Shown here one piece after another: positions 43,475-55,590 of a stretch of DNA of 64,000 nt. The stretch covers positions 605,681-669,680 of the forward strand of contig MEHQ01004461.1 of NCBI GenBank assembly GCA_008828725.1, given 5' to 3'. The translations under genes were made by a program, and so were the position numbers. Numbering within the stretch: the first letter of the stretch is position 1; every line of letters begins with the position of its first letter. Source of the DNA: Saccharina japonica (taxonomy: Eukaryota > Sar > Phaeophyceae > Laminariales > Laminariaceae). A model generated the notes under the pieces. The model was not told the origin of the DNA. It saw nothing but the letters and a program-made list of their open reading frames with translations, and ran no database searches.

Positions 43475-43598
43475 GTGCTCCGTCTCGAAAGGGATACGTG
43501 GTCAATGTTCAAATGACTAAGGCAAGCAACAAATGAGTACGCCTCAATGTTCAAATGACTTAAGCCAAACAACAAATGAGTACGCCCCCCCCCCCCCC
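43475..43598 (+). mobile_element. C-tail element, subfamily B, with internal duplication
   Basis: GTGCTCCGTCTCGAAAGGGA, TACGTGGTCAATGTTCAAAT, GACTAAGGCAAGCAACAAAT, GAGTACGCC, then the 3' half repeated and a tail of 14 C. Confidence 0.83.
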
Positions 43599-43760
43599 TG
43601 AACTGTTATGCTCAGTATGTGTTTCCCATGTAAGAAGCAAGCACAATATACATCCGGCCAGGTTGGCTGGCAGCAAAAGCGAAACGCGGCGCTGTCGGTA
43701 GCTACGTTCCAAGAAGTGGCAACGCGTTCGCCATCAGGAGATTTTCGAGAGTCTTAAGAG

Positions 43761-43962
43761 CCCGAATTAACGAGTATAAAATGAATTGAATTTGGAAAAA
43801 AAAAAATCAAATTCGCTTTTAATTGGTCAACGCACGCACCAGCACCAAATATTATGTCCCAATATCCTAATCTTTGGTGCTGGTGCGTGTGTTGACCAAT
43901 GAAAAGCGGATTTGATTTATTTTTTTTCCAAATTGATTTTTTTTCTTCTTCGTTAAAACGGG
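43761..43962. mobile_element. Foldback element with long inverted repeats
   Basis: Arms of about 90 bp, each running CCCG..TTAACGA, AATTTGGAAAAAAAA, AATCAAATTCGCTTTT, AATTGGTCAACGCACGCACC, AGCACCAAA, face each other around a spacer of about 20 bases. No coding content. Target duplications are not clear. Confidence 0.82.
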
Positions 43963-43971
43963 CCCTAAAAG

Positions 43972-44206
43972 GGTTAAACCATTCAGAACTTAGAAAACAT
44001 GAACAACACTAATTCCAAGTAGTTTGTCCCCAAATTCGTGGGAGCAGTTCTTAACCCGTTCAGAACTGAAAAAAATGTCCCACACTAATTCCAAGTTGTT
44101 TGTTTGTCCCCAAATACGTGGGGACCAGTTCTTAACTGAAAAGTGTATCCCCCACTAATTCCTAGTAGTTTGTCCACAAACTCGTGGGACCAGTTCTTAA
44201 GGGGTC
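43972..44206. repeat. Three tandem units of the about 80-bp AACCCGTTCAGAACTG repeat
   Basis: Same unit as 33505-33683, with CACTAATTCCAAGTAGTTTG and TCGTGGGACCAGTTCTTAA. Confidence 0.9.
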
Positions 44207-45929
44207 AAACCGAGGGCTGTCCTCAAACGTGTCGTTTGGTATTGGCACCTTTTCTTTGTTACGGAGTTATCGAGCGAAAAAAGTCGGCCCTGGGGGGAGG
44301 CGTCTGCTCGCATTATTACGACAGTTTAGCTCCGTTCACTGGGCTTGCCCGACTCAAAACGGGTTGACTGGAGAAAAACATTTCGTGCCCGCAGTTTTCT
44401 GATTAGTCAATATATAATCTCTCCCGGTGCCTGTAGTCAAAGAACCACAGCCCCCCCCCGCCGGCCACCCGGAGGACGCATGGTGTAGAGAGGGTGACCG
44501 GCCACTACACTGTGCCGCTATAGACCCGATCGGTCTGAGAGAGATATGAATCGACAGCCAGCGGGATTTCTACGTTATTGATGTCCACAGCAGGGTTGCC
44601 GACCACGGAACGTGGTTGACGATCGCACGGTCAGCCGACCCTCCACACAATTGAACGTCGCCTTCTTCTTCTTCTGCTTCTTCTTCTTATGTTTCCTCTC
44701 TTGTGGGCCCTGCCGATGAAAAACTTCGATGCCGAGCTATTAAATAGCTCCCTCTCTCTTGACGAACAGGCCGCCAACTCGATCGATCGCCCTGAGCCCC
44801 CTGTCTTGACGAACAGGCCACCAACTCGATTGGTCACACTCCCTGGGGGAGGACGCACACCCACCGACTCCGCCGTCCACTCATGTCGCTTCGGAACGCC
44901 GCCAGCATGCCTCCTGGTGTTGCGCTAGCACTAGAGTGCAACAAGGAAGGGCAGCGGTGGGATTGCAGAGAGAGGGGCGGGCAGAAGGAGTCACACATTT
45001 TCAGTGCAAGCAGTGCCGTCGGTATCATCAGCAGTGCCTCCCTATACCCTCCACAAATCTGTCAAGATGATTGCAGATCAGCGAAATATATATATATATA
45101 TATGTACTAGCTGCAGGAAGCAAGCGCCTTAATGAGGCCCGTCGGGTCGGCCAACAACATGACCCGTGGCCCGCTTCGTGAAACGACGCACACCACACCA
45201 GAGGGGGTAGGGGGTAGCACCTTATTCCGTGCTAGCGCGACCTCCACCACAATAGCCTGTACGTAGACCCATGGCGAGATTGGTTCTTTAGGCCTTATTT
45301 TACTGCATTGGTCTACACAGCAGTCTCCCACACCACTACGGAGAGGCAGAGGAGGAGAAAGAGGAGTGACGTTTTGCTTCCACCGAACACAAGCCCAGAA
45401 GTCCTGTCAGTGTCTCATAATTATCATCATACAAGCCGTTAGCCCGGGGACCGGCACGTAGCTGTCGTGGTGCAGAGACCAAATGAAATTGGGCGTCTCC
45501 TGCGGGCTGTCTGGCCTAACTCAGGAGCCGCGCACAACACGGCGGCTGCAATGTAGCGGTAGCCCTAACCCGCCCCGATTACACCGAAAACAAACCCTTT
45601 TATTAGAAAAAAAATTGCAACACTTTCTTCTGGCTAAAATGATTGTTCTTACGGCGAGGCTCCTCCACGGGTGTCTGTCGTATCTGACCAACACGCCACA
45701 TCATCCTTTGCTTAAACGGGCCACCGAATACTATAACATAAGGTTTTTCAAAGCCGTGAGCCAGTCGACCTCCACGATGGACGAGTCGAAGGAATCTCCT
45801 ATATATATTACAGGTATCTATATTATATATGTTGGCTAAGGCTCGCGGCTTATATTGTGGTGTCAACGTTGCGCGTAGGCTCTTAAAGGCGATTGTATAG
45901 GACTTAGGACCCTTCTTAGAGGGGCGTTC
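44207..45929. other. No intact gene recognised
   Basis: Contains a CTTCTT stretch at 44656-44695 and a (TA)n at about 45090. The frames have no domain. Minus-strand decay products continuous with the copia-like fragment are possible. Confidence 0.4.
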
Positions 45930-46340
45930 CTAGGTGGCCACAAAATTTGCTCTGGTGTAAAATCCTTCAATTAAAAACGGTCTCAGCCTGAAATTCTTCA
46001 ACTCGCAAATCCTTACACATACATGTCGCGTACTACTGCTGTTGAGATAGCTGGTGCAGCGACGGGGAAGGAAGGGGGAGGTCTCATTCCGTAGTAGGAG
46101 TGTCCTGGTTGAAGCCCCAACCGATGATGCCATAACCGTTTTTCATGGAGGGCGGCCACTGGGTGCGGTGCGGTCGATCGCTCTACTGAAACCTCACCCC
46201 AAGCACCAAGCTCTTCTTCACTGGCGACGGCACGCGGTCGATAGCTCTGTGTGGAACCCCGAAGATGAACTATTATACCAGCTTCTATCACATCGACGAC
46301 GGACGGCCTATCCCCGCTGTCGACCGCCTCGTCCAAGACT
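45930..46340 (-). mobile_element. Ty1/copia-like fossil fragment (gag-pre-integrase region), broken
   Basis: A minus-strand frame has ALHEKRLWHHRLGLQPGHS, close to the LWHRRLGH signature preceding copia integrase. Further along the same strand ICELKNFRLRPF resembles the cysteine end of that zinc domain. Only this part is seen and it is interrupted. No ends were found. Confidence 0.52.
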
Positions 46341-46829
46341 ACAGCTCCCGAATTCCCAGCTACCGTAGTAGCAGCGATGCTTGCCGCAGGATGCCGTCTA
46401 TGGTCTAAGGTGCGACAGAATTGTCCGCCTAGGGGACATCAGCCGATGAAGCAATAAAGGGGGGCACACGGCGCATCTCGCTTGTCGTCGCCGTCCTCGT
46501 CATCGTCGCTTATCGTCGTCGTTTGGTCGACCAAAATAATCCTGAGCCAAGCCTCTCCTCTCTGAAATCAATAGAGTTCGGAGTCCATCGTGTTCGTATG
46601 GACCCGTTCGGGCTGTCTACGTATGAAAGCATCTTCTCCTCCGTCTTCCGTCTCCTCTGGCATAAATTTCGCCAAAAACACGAGAAAAAAAAAATCCCTT
46701 ACCACCACCTTGGAAACCCCTCCTCCGCTCTATACATAGAAAACCGTAACCATCTCGCGGGCGGCCAAAGGTCAGAAACTCTCAGAAAAATCATCATACG
46801 TGGTTGGTACGCGCAGAAGACAAAGAACC
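46341..46829. other. Unassigned stretch
   Basis: A 119-codon + strand frame (46523-46882) has no recognisable domain and runs into a repeat copy. Confidence 0.35.
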
Positions 46830-46925
46830 TTCGACGAGCCAACGCGTCATGTTTATGGTGGTGTGAGGGTATTACCTGCTGAGCTATCGGGGTAAAAGAT
46901 CGATCGATTACCCAGCCCAGGGTAA
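46830..46925 (-). mobile_element. tRNA-headed SINE-B fragment
   Basis: The reverse strand reads CCTGGGCTGGGTAATCGATC, GATCTTTTACCCCGATAGCT, CAGCAGGTAATACC. A perfect A-box TAGCTCAGCAGG is present, but the B-box is not convincing. Confidence 0.6.
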
Positions 46926-47514
46926 TCCTTATAACAGTGGCTCTTGCTGAGAATTTCCCTGTGCATGATAATCGATGATGGGGATCGTCGGCAGGTTTGA
47001 GAGGGGGATGTCGAGATCTGTCAGCGGTTCATGGGAGCGTGCAAGTATCGCCAGAGGCGCCAAAACTAACGGGGGTATATACGTCTGGTTCGTGTGGTGG
47101 GGTGTACAACTAGCTGTGGGTGTGTGATGTGTGGGCGCGGCAAGCGTGGGAGTGTGAATGGAAATTTCGCGAGGGTTGGTTGGTAGACAAAAGTGGTGGT
47201 ACCGTAGGAAAGCTGGTTCATAAACAATGATTTGCTTAAAAGTTATTATACGAAGTATACGGGCAAGGGCCGGGCAAGGGTGCCTTGAAAAATAGTTCAG
47301 GTAAAACACGAAGTATACGCTGTTTGGTTTCTTGATTCAAGCATCAAAATTTTAGTACCCCGAGAGCCGAGAGGGAAAACCAAAGGAGAAGTAAACCTTT
47401 GCGAACGAGTATGTCAAGCTGTGGTGACTGGAGAGCGCAAAATGCGCGCCAAGCACTAAGCGCCATCAAGTGACTGGCGCGATAGAAATTCGGGCCTAAA
47501 CTGATAGATGGACT
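46926..47514. other. No recognisable feature
   Basis: Intergenic. A 126-codon minus-strand frame here has no domain. Confidence 0.4.
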
Positions 47515-47570
47515 GTCTCCAGCAACTGCAGCAGCGGCGGCAGCGGCAGCAGCAGCAGCAGCAAAGCATC
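47515..47570. repeat. CAG/CGG trinucleotide run
   Basis: CAGCAGCGGCGGCAGCGGCA and following CAG units. The poly-Ala and poly-Gln frames are artefacts. Confidence 0.9.
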
Positions 47571-47769
47571 GAGATATCAGTGTATTACCGGGCAAGACGC
47601 GGCGTAAATAATTTTTGTCCGACAACCCATAATACTCGCCTGTCTTGCGGCTCTTTGTCAAAACTCTCCCCCTCGGCGTGCTACGGCTGTGCTGCTGTGC
47701 CTGCTGTACGGCACAGCAGTACCGATGGATGAGTGAGTGGTGTGGAGTTCTCGGGGGGTGAGTGTTCAC

Positions 47770-48060
47770 TCGACGGACATACGTATCATCTACAGATCAG
47801 ATTGATCATCTACAGATAGATCATCTACATATCTGTAGTCTACAGGTAGACCATCTAGAGCCTAACTTGTGGTTGTGAAGTGTTGTGCAGGATCTGTGTA
47901 CGTACTGTTGTGCATCAGATGCAATCCATGAAACATGTCCTGGAGTATGCCGACTATACGGCTTGCACTCGGAAACGAGAGCCAGATCATACAGATGAGG
48001 AAATGTACCTCATGTTAGAGATCTAAATCATGATGTGCGGAACTGATGATCTATCCGAAT
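47770..48060. repeat. GATC-word-rich dispersed repeat
   Basis: Many ATCATCTACAGAT / AGATGATC words and GTGCAGGATCTGTG. Partial relatives lie at 8990-9100, 10090-10180 and 35427-35500. Confidence 0.5.
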
Positions 48061-48114
48061 TGCGGAGCGTTTGGACCTTTGATATATACACACGTCCTCA
48101 CGTACACACATGAC

Positions 48115-48162
48115 CACAGATACAGAGAGACAGATAGACAGACAGACAGACAGACAGACAGG
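48115..48162. repeat. GACA tetranucleotide microsatellite
   Basis: GACAGACAGACAGACAGACA after a GATA start. Confidence 0.92.
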
Positions 48163-49600
48163 AGGTGGACAAATAACTTCAGATGTTTCGGGTGAAGGTC
48201 ATCCTCGTTGTCTCGCTCGTCGCCCGTCAGCTCGCTCGCGTAGCTGGTCGCTGGACTGCTGTTGCTGCTACTGTTGCTGCTGCCGTGCTGCTATTGCTGC
48301 TAATGTGCTGCTGCTGCTCACACAGCATAACAGGAGCAGCAGCAACGCAACAGCGGTAAGGAATCGCTGGTCGCGTTTGCTAGTTGCGCCGCAATTCCGC
48401 GCCCAACCGGCACAAGATAGGCCGCACCTGATGTACACAGTTCAGTACCAACCACTCAATCGAACAAACTCACAACGGACGTAGTTGATAAAATTTGAAA
48501 ATTTCCCCGCCGCGCCGCCACCGGTTGTAAATACAAAAGATACGAGACGCGAGACACGAGACCCTCTTGTTGCGTGTGCCAGGCTGCCAGGGAGCCAGCC
48601 AGGACCCATACGGGGACCCCCCCAGTTGTACGTATAGCATCGCAAAGCATAGCATCCTCTTCGCGTGATTACAGTAGAAGCCGTTCTTGTGTGTTGTGTG
48701 TTATTGATGTGTCATGTGTCGTGCGACATAGTGCAGCCTTGCAGGCGCTGGTATGTATGCATGCTCGAGAAACAAAGGAGCGGTACCAAGGTAGCACTGA
48801 CACAGCAACACAGGCAGGTACGGTGACTGCTGACTGCTGACTGTGCGCTGACTGCTGACTCGATGTTATTACGTACACATGCATACTGGGTGCTGACGGC
48901 TGGCGGTTTCGACGAGTGCAACTATAATAGTGCAACTATAGCAAAACGGACGACGACGTTTCTGTTATGTTTTTGCTTCGATTAGTTGTTGTCGATGGCG
49001 TAACACGTTCGTTCATAATGCGGCCATGGCTTGATGTGTGAATACGTACAGTAGATACTGTATGTAGTACTGTGATACGACTGGGTGAGACACAGAGTAT
49101 CTCTTGTCTCTTTCGTCCTGCCGACGACGCCACGTGTGATACGACTACAGGGGTCCGCATGTGACTTTTCCCAAAATTTATGAAAAGTTAAAATAAAAAA
49201 AAAAAAAAATCGTAGAATCACAAATGAAAACGAACAGCCCAGAATGAAGATACGTTTCAAAACCAAAGGTATTTTGCCCCACCGATTCGTGTGACGAAAC
49301 AGAAGGCATGCTCGGCAACACAAGGAACTGGAGCTCCCTTCTACCCGATGCCGGTGTCATTTGAGCTCTTGTGGCCGGCACAATGCTCTCGGATCTGCCG
49401 GCAGGGCTTGTGTCTCCGAGCTGCTGCAAATAAATCTGCAAATCGCTCGTCCCGAGTACGCCCTCTAACAAAAAGAATGGGGCTCGAGCCAGCATCTTAG
49501 CCCAACGAAACCAAGGTTGACATGCACGCCACAACTTACAGGGTCATTGTAAACGTCGGCCATTTCCAATTTCGTTGCTTGTATCGTTCGCGGGCTCAAT
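48163..49600. other. Intergenic, CTG/CAG-rich then unassigned
   Basis: 48250-48350 is rich in CTGCTG and CAGCAG. The tRNA-like block CGTCCTGCCGACGACGCCAC recurs at 49112. An A-run lies at about 49195-49209. No supported gene. Confidence 0.45.
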
Positions 49601-51862
49601 TTCCTCGTACTCGTTCGGTGCAGGTACTCTTTTTTTCAAAATTTCCAAAAAACAATTGAAAAAAAAAACAGGAAAATCAAGAAAAAACAGGATTTATTTG
49701 GAATTTTGGAATTTTTACAGAGGGCAAAATATTTGGAAGGCTTCGCATTCCAAAATTGGGAAATTATTTTTGGAAAATATGGAAGTCCTAAAAATTGCGC
49801 GAAATTTTTATTTGGAAATTTTGGAAAAAAATTGCTCGATAAGAACGACCCTTACTGCAGCAGTACTGCTGCTATGCTGTGTAGTAGTATTGTTCACGGT
49901 ACGAACACAACTTCGCGTTCTGATCAGAGTACTGCTGCCTGCTGTGGTGTGGCTGTTGTACGCTGTAGTAGCTGTGGTAGGATGTAACCGCTACTATAGT
50001 TGTGTACATGGTACGTAGCTTCGTTGCGCGTTTCATAGCTCGCCCTGTGATACCTCTGTACCTGGTACGCTGGTACGAGTACGTACCACGTACGTACACG
50101 ATTAAGAAACGAAAAAAAACAGATGCGGCTCAATTAAAAACGGTTGGGGGATTGCGTGATGCCGAAAGTATCATCACATCACCACCTCAGCTCACAGCAG
50201 TAGCACCTCGCTGCCCTGTTGGTCCCTCATACAGCTCAACCCCATATGGTAGAGCACATGGTGCATGGCGCATGGCGCGTTGCGTGCATCGCTTACAGCG
50301 TGGATTGCCAAAAACAAAGCAGGCACTTTTTGAAAAAACTTAAAAAGACGGATCGAGCAATTTCGAAACTATTTCGTCGAATCTCATCTTTCTTTGCCGC
50401 GTGCTTGTGACACTTCGATCGCGCGGCCTACTACGAGTACCAGTACCGATTTGTTGTGTGCAGCATGCAGTATGCAGCTGGCTGCGCATGACCGCATGAA
50501 AGGTTTACGTGCATGATGCCGGTGGCTTCACTGGGTGGTGGATGGCAACAGCGTCAACGGGGCGATTTTGCAAAGACGGCGAGCCTACTGTCTGTGGTGG
50601 ATGGCAAAAGCTATAAAAAAAGCGCTCTGATTTTGTTTGTTTGATGAGCTCGCCGTCAAAAAGTCACGGCCGCATCCAAGCTTGCTTTTCTTATTGTGGG
50701 CAGCTGTGCTCCACACGCGACACACACAACACATACATGTATGTGGCGTGCATTGGCACGCATCGCGTGCAGTCTGGTCTAGGCTCTACTGCCGTAGGTA
50801 TGAACGTATGAACCTGCTGATGATGTACCCCACAGCAGTACAAAGTAGCCCTGCAGGTAGGTGCTGCTTTGAAGCTTCGGAGTTTTGTCGCGACTGACTT
50901 CATCCAAGCCAAACAAAGAAAAGCACACCACAACAACAACACGATTTGAAACAACCAAAACATATCTGCTGACTATCGCCGAGTCTGGCCTGCAGGTTTT
51001 CTGCATTTCACCCACTACCTCTTTTTTACCGCTTGTATGTACATATTAATATATATGTATGCACTCACACACCTGTTGTAATATGTTCGGTGTGGGCACC
51101 TTTTACTATTTTAGATAATTACGAATGAAATTAGCCCTCACTCTCAAGTCATAATAATACTGATGTACCACTCTGAGCGGAAATGCAAGGACCGTTCGCG
51201 TTCAAATATCGATACCTAGAGGCCCTTATATTTAGGTCCAGAATGAATGGTACCAGGTAGATACAGCAGTTGGCTTCAAGTCGGCGTCGGCGGCAGATAG
51301 GTGTTACGCTACATACATGCATACAAACTACTACTGCTGTACTACTGCTGTATAATATGTAATATAACTATAAAAATACCACACATCACGTGCACGAAGT
51401 CCGACACCAACAACAGCAGCACGTATATGTAATATTGTATACCCTTGTATACACATCCATACAAATATGACCTTGTGTGTGGCATGCTAAAAGGCGAAAC
51501 TAGTAACTGCTGTGATTATTGCAAATACTGTGAATAAACGTCCAACAACTGCAAAAGTTCACATGGATGGATGGGTGGATGATGGATGACCACGTCGACT
51601 GTTCGCTCACAGCTCCTCAAATACTCAAAACGCTAAACAGCTGGCTCAACGCTCAACAGCTATATATTGGTATATAAGTTCAACGCCACACGGAACACGG
51701 AACACAGGATCATATTATGCTGCATTATGGCATGAATGCACATGATAGTGCGCTCTTCTTCATGCAGACCAGGTTTATTATGTAGGGGACCAGGTAGTAG
51801 GTGGTGTGCGCATGTATATATATCAAAAATCAAAACCCCGGTCACCTACTGTATAATAACGT
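49601..51862. other. AT-rich, no supported gene
   Basis: 49630-49835 is a degenerate TTTGGAA/AAATTTTT-rich stretch. ACAGCAGTA, TACGAGTA and TACCWGGTA words are scattered after it. Confidence 0.45.
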
Positions 51863-52065
51863 GGAATCCGACACAAGTCGACGAGGAGGGAAGAAAGTAA
51901 GTGCTGAAATATGCTCGCGATAAACATGCAAGGCACGTAACGTTGTGGGGGGGGGGAGAAGAGCCTACTTAGTGACCCCGGATCTGAGCTACGACTACGT
52001 AAAGAGGGAGAGAAAAAAGAAGGGCGAAGATATTAGGTGGGATGGACAAAAATAAATAAATAAAT
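51863..52065 (+). mobile_element. SINE-A, 5'-truncated
   Basis: GGAATCCGACACAAGTCGAC, GAGCCTACTTAGTGACCCCG, GATGGACAAAAATAAATAAA. The A-rich 3' end is present and the head absent. Confidence 0.85.
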
Positions 52066-55000
52066 AGCGTAGTGGCTCAATAGCCCAGAACCTACGAGGT
52101 AGGTGTTTGCCACTACTATTATTACAATAGGAGGTAGCCCTTGTAAGGTGTGGTACTCTACTTGTAGTGCGTTCGGGATTGGAAGTCCGTTATATAGTAC
52201 CGTTTCCCCTTATTATCGGTGGGTCCCTAAAAAAGGGCTACCTTATGCATTATTTATTAAATTTTGATGTTGAAAAAAACGATACAAAAGTAGTGTACTT
52301 CGTGCAGTGCTTTGAAAGTCGCGTCACAACTTCATGTTTAAAAAAAAAAATCACTTCGAGCGTTTCCTGAAGTAAAATCCTTCGGGAAAAATGAAATAGT
52401 TCTTCTGGTCTGTCCAGCTATCCTGCCCAAAATAGCCAGTTGAATGTGGCTGAACACACCGAACTTACCTCAAAATAATGTCGGCGTGACGTAACGTAAG
52501 AACTTTATCATCTATAATAACTACTGATATAACATGTATATACGCACGAAATACATACCAGGTAAATATGCATCAATCTGTTCGCTACTACTCATACACT
52601 ACTCCAACAGCGCACTACTGTTTTGCTGCTCCATGGGTGACTGCAGCAACTAATCTGTCGTACGGCCGCCGTCTGTCGTACGCAGAGAGAGTATTCGGCG
52701 GGATATCGTAGACGGCGATAATCCTGCCTGCGTGGTACCGATTGCTCTTCTTCTCATCGTGGACTTCCCCGCCACTACTCTACTATTAATACCAGGAGGA
52801 GAATCATTCGACTGCTGCTGCTGTAGTACCGCATACAAGAAAAAAAGCGTCCACATCCAGGCGGACTCGCACCACTACTTCCGTTGCTACTGACAGCAAT
52901 CAGTCGGATATTGTTTTTACCGACACATCTCTAAGGCTGCTAGAGTTGCTCCTCTTAGGGCTGTGCCTGCCGCGGCCGTGAGAGGTGAGAAGACTTGTGA
53001 GTATTCTGAGTGACACTGTGTTTCTCAGCTCCCAATAGCAAAATGCACTGGTGACTGGTGACTGACTGTTGACATGCCGGCAACCCCTCCTTCTCACCAA
53101 CGGCGGCGTACAGTCTACAGCAGGCAGCAGTAGGCAAGGCTGGCACCAACGTTCCGAATGGTGATCACATTGTTTTCTGTCTCCCAATTTATCCAGGATA
53201 CTTCGAAGTACAGAGTGTATATCAACTTCGTATCAACTTCGTACTGGTGAGAAATCGTACGTAGCTGACAATTAATTGTGTTGGCTGCTATGTATATACG
53301 ATTAGTACGGTATTACCGCCGTTGTTCTCTGCTGGTATGATATGTACCAGGGACACAAACAGCAGTGCATCTATCTTGGGATATGATACATGCGATACGT
53401 ATGATCGTATGATATATACTATATACCTCATTTGGACCCATAGCCTACATAGCCTACTATTAATAGATATACCAGAGGGTGTATCATACCTGACGTACAT
53501 ACGAGTGAGTGAGTCTATAGCGACCAAAAATCTACCCGTCCGTGGTGTACATGTATACATGTCGGGTGCGGTTACCAGCCGTCTAGCTAGGTAGAAGGAG
53601 GAAGGAACTTTGCAATTATCAGCGCGACTCGCATCACGCTGAGCGGACTTGTCGGAGATCTCCGCGCATTGTAATTGTCCCATGTAACTATTACTGTTTG
53701 TTCATCCCACATTCCCTTACTCTACCTCAGGAGCCTGGACTGCTTTTCGTGTGTTGTGCTTGACAGAATGCTGTCCGTTATCCACGTCTGTTTTTACACT
53801 TAGTTCTGTGTTTGGTGTCTCTCTAAAGTGTTTTTCGTATAATACAGTAGTGTCTACAGGCAGTGCGATGAACAATGCGATTGTGAAAGCGATTCGAAGC
53901 GATATATGATACTATTTCAATACTCACCGTACTGCAGCAATATCATCAACCGGCTACGAGTAGGGTTATGTGTTACGTGTGTGTTGTGTGTTGTGTGGTC
54001 TTCACGTGAAACCGTTCTTTCTACCTAACTTCATCAGAAAAGGCCAGTGTGTGTATGTTCTTCGCACCGTCCTTTCTACTTTATACTCGTCGGCATCCCA
54101 GTGTCTGTCCTGATTCCTAATCCTAGAGAGATACAAATTATGTGGTCACACAGACTACTCTGACAAACACACAACACCAACAACAACAACAACAACAACA
54201 ACAGAACGCAAATGAATGGGTAAAACAAATGAAATGCCAACGTACCGGGTACGAGCTATCCTGTAATATCAGCTTAGTAGGCGCGGCTCGTATACCTCAT
54301 ATGTACAATAATATATATTAATAGTAACATTCGTAGCCCATATATATATATATATTTAGTAGTACATAGTATTACATACCTGGTACGTATATGCCTACAT
54401 GCGTATTTATTCTTATTAATAACACATATACTCTGAACATACTTCGTAGATGCAGTACGTACTGTAGATACATACACGACGTAGACTTGATGCTATTATT
54501 ATGCAATTAACCTTCGTGACACATTTGTGCCTTCGGGCCATCAATGGATATTGGGGACAGCCAATAGCCCCGTATTATATAGCTCAGGAGCTCCATCACT
54601 GGGGCGTGTTTGAAATCGAGACCGCAACCCCGATCCTGCTGTACCACAGTGCCAGCTGTGAGCTGTGGTGGTTGTGTTACACTGACTGCTGTGTGTCTGC
54701 CTGCTTGCCGCTTGCGATGCTTTTTATCGACGTTGTCGTTCTGTTCCTCCTTTATGTGGAAATGTCCAAACTGTGTACGCGTAGTACGCGTGGGGCTGAT
54801 TATTATTATTCTGCTCCTTGTTGCCAATTGTTTTATTGTTGGCAGGTTATTGTTTCGTTGTTTCGTTTCGCTATATGGATGGGCCACGCTGCCCTCGGCA
54901 AATCATTTTTTTTTTCGTTTATCGTCATATCATACAGCCCGTAGTTTCGTGCTTTCGCAGATAATCCAACCGATCACCCCCGTACGTTCACAGCAGTTAA

Positions 55001-55078
55001 TAATACAGCAGTAGTGTTTTTTCTTGTGTTCTTCGGATTGGCTTGATGATGAAAAGGTGTACGATCGATCGTATACAA
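52066..55078. other. No supported gene; short repeats
   Basis: DR2 copy at 54095-54155, (AAC)n at about 54172-54201, and tandem TATCAACTTCG at 53220-53240. The rest is AT-rich intergenic sequence with scattered palindromic words. Confidence 0.45.
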
Positions 55079-55131
55079 TTCGATGCAAGTCAACGAGGGA
55101 AGAAAGGGCTGAAGTCTTCTCGCGATAAAAA

Positions 55132-55364
55132 GCAGTAGCCGTAAATCTGCCCGCGCAGGCATTCGTTCCCGACGGTGATATTATTTTGGCTTCGGCTAAC
55201 GGCGGCCACCACCCCGACCCGGAACTCTAGCCTAACCCTAACCCTAAGGAGAGGCATGCATGCTTAGTTTGTGTGCCATCTGGTCGTCGTGCTTGGGAAG
55301 GCTCTATTATCAATGCGGGCACATCTAAGGAAGTTCGCCTGCGCGGGCAGATTTACGCGAGCCC
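55132..55364 (+). mobile_element. TIR element (MITE-3) with perfect 8-bp target duplication
   Basis: Perfect 20-bp inverted core GTAAATCTGCCCGCGCAGGC / GCCTGCGCGGGCAGATTTAC set 8-9 bases inside the ends. GATAAAAA is duplicated at 55124-55131 and 55365-55372, and intact SINE copies show one GATAAAAA there. The 8-bp duplication suggests hAT- or Mutator-type mobilisation (inference). It contains CCTAACCCTAACCCTAA at about 55232-55248. Confidence 0.9.
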
Positions 55365-55393
55365 GATAAAAATGCAAGGCAAGAACCGTAGTG

Positions 55394-55471
55394 TGGGGGG
55401 GGGGGCGTACTCATTTGTTGCTTGCCTTAGTCATTTGACCATTGACCACGCATCCCTTTCGAGACGGAGCT
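55394..55471 (-). mobile_element. C-tail element, subfamily B, with target duplication
   Basis: 78 bp inserted in SINE-A. AACCGTAGTG (55384-55393) and AACGGTAGTG (55472-55481) flank it, a 10-bp duplication with one difference. On the minus strand it reads AGCTCCGTCTCGAAAGGGAT ... ATGAGTACG and ends in 11 C. This is the best evidence that the family is mobile. Confidence 0.85.
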
Positions 55472-55590
55472 AACGGTAGTGGGGAGGTACTGTACGAGAA
55501 GAGCCTACTTTGTGACCCCAGATCTGAGTTACGACTATTGATAGGAAGGAGAGAGAAAAGAAGGGCGAAGACAATAAATGGGATGAATAT

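Larger units (their letters stand above)
55079..55590 (+). mobile_element. SINE-A split by two younger insertions
   Basis: The body starts GCAAGTCAACGAGGGAAGAA, is broken at 55132-55364 by a TIR element and at 55394-55471 by a C-tail element, then finishes GAGCCTACTTTGTGACCCCA ... AATAAATGGGATGAATA. Comparison with intact copies gives the exact pre-insertion target. Confidence 0.9.

Noticed and set aside
46523-46882. Possible 119-codon gene
   Set aside because: No family resemblance, and its 3' end overlaps a SINE-B copy.
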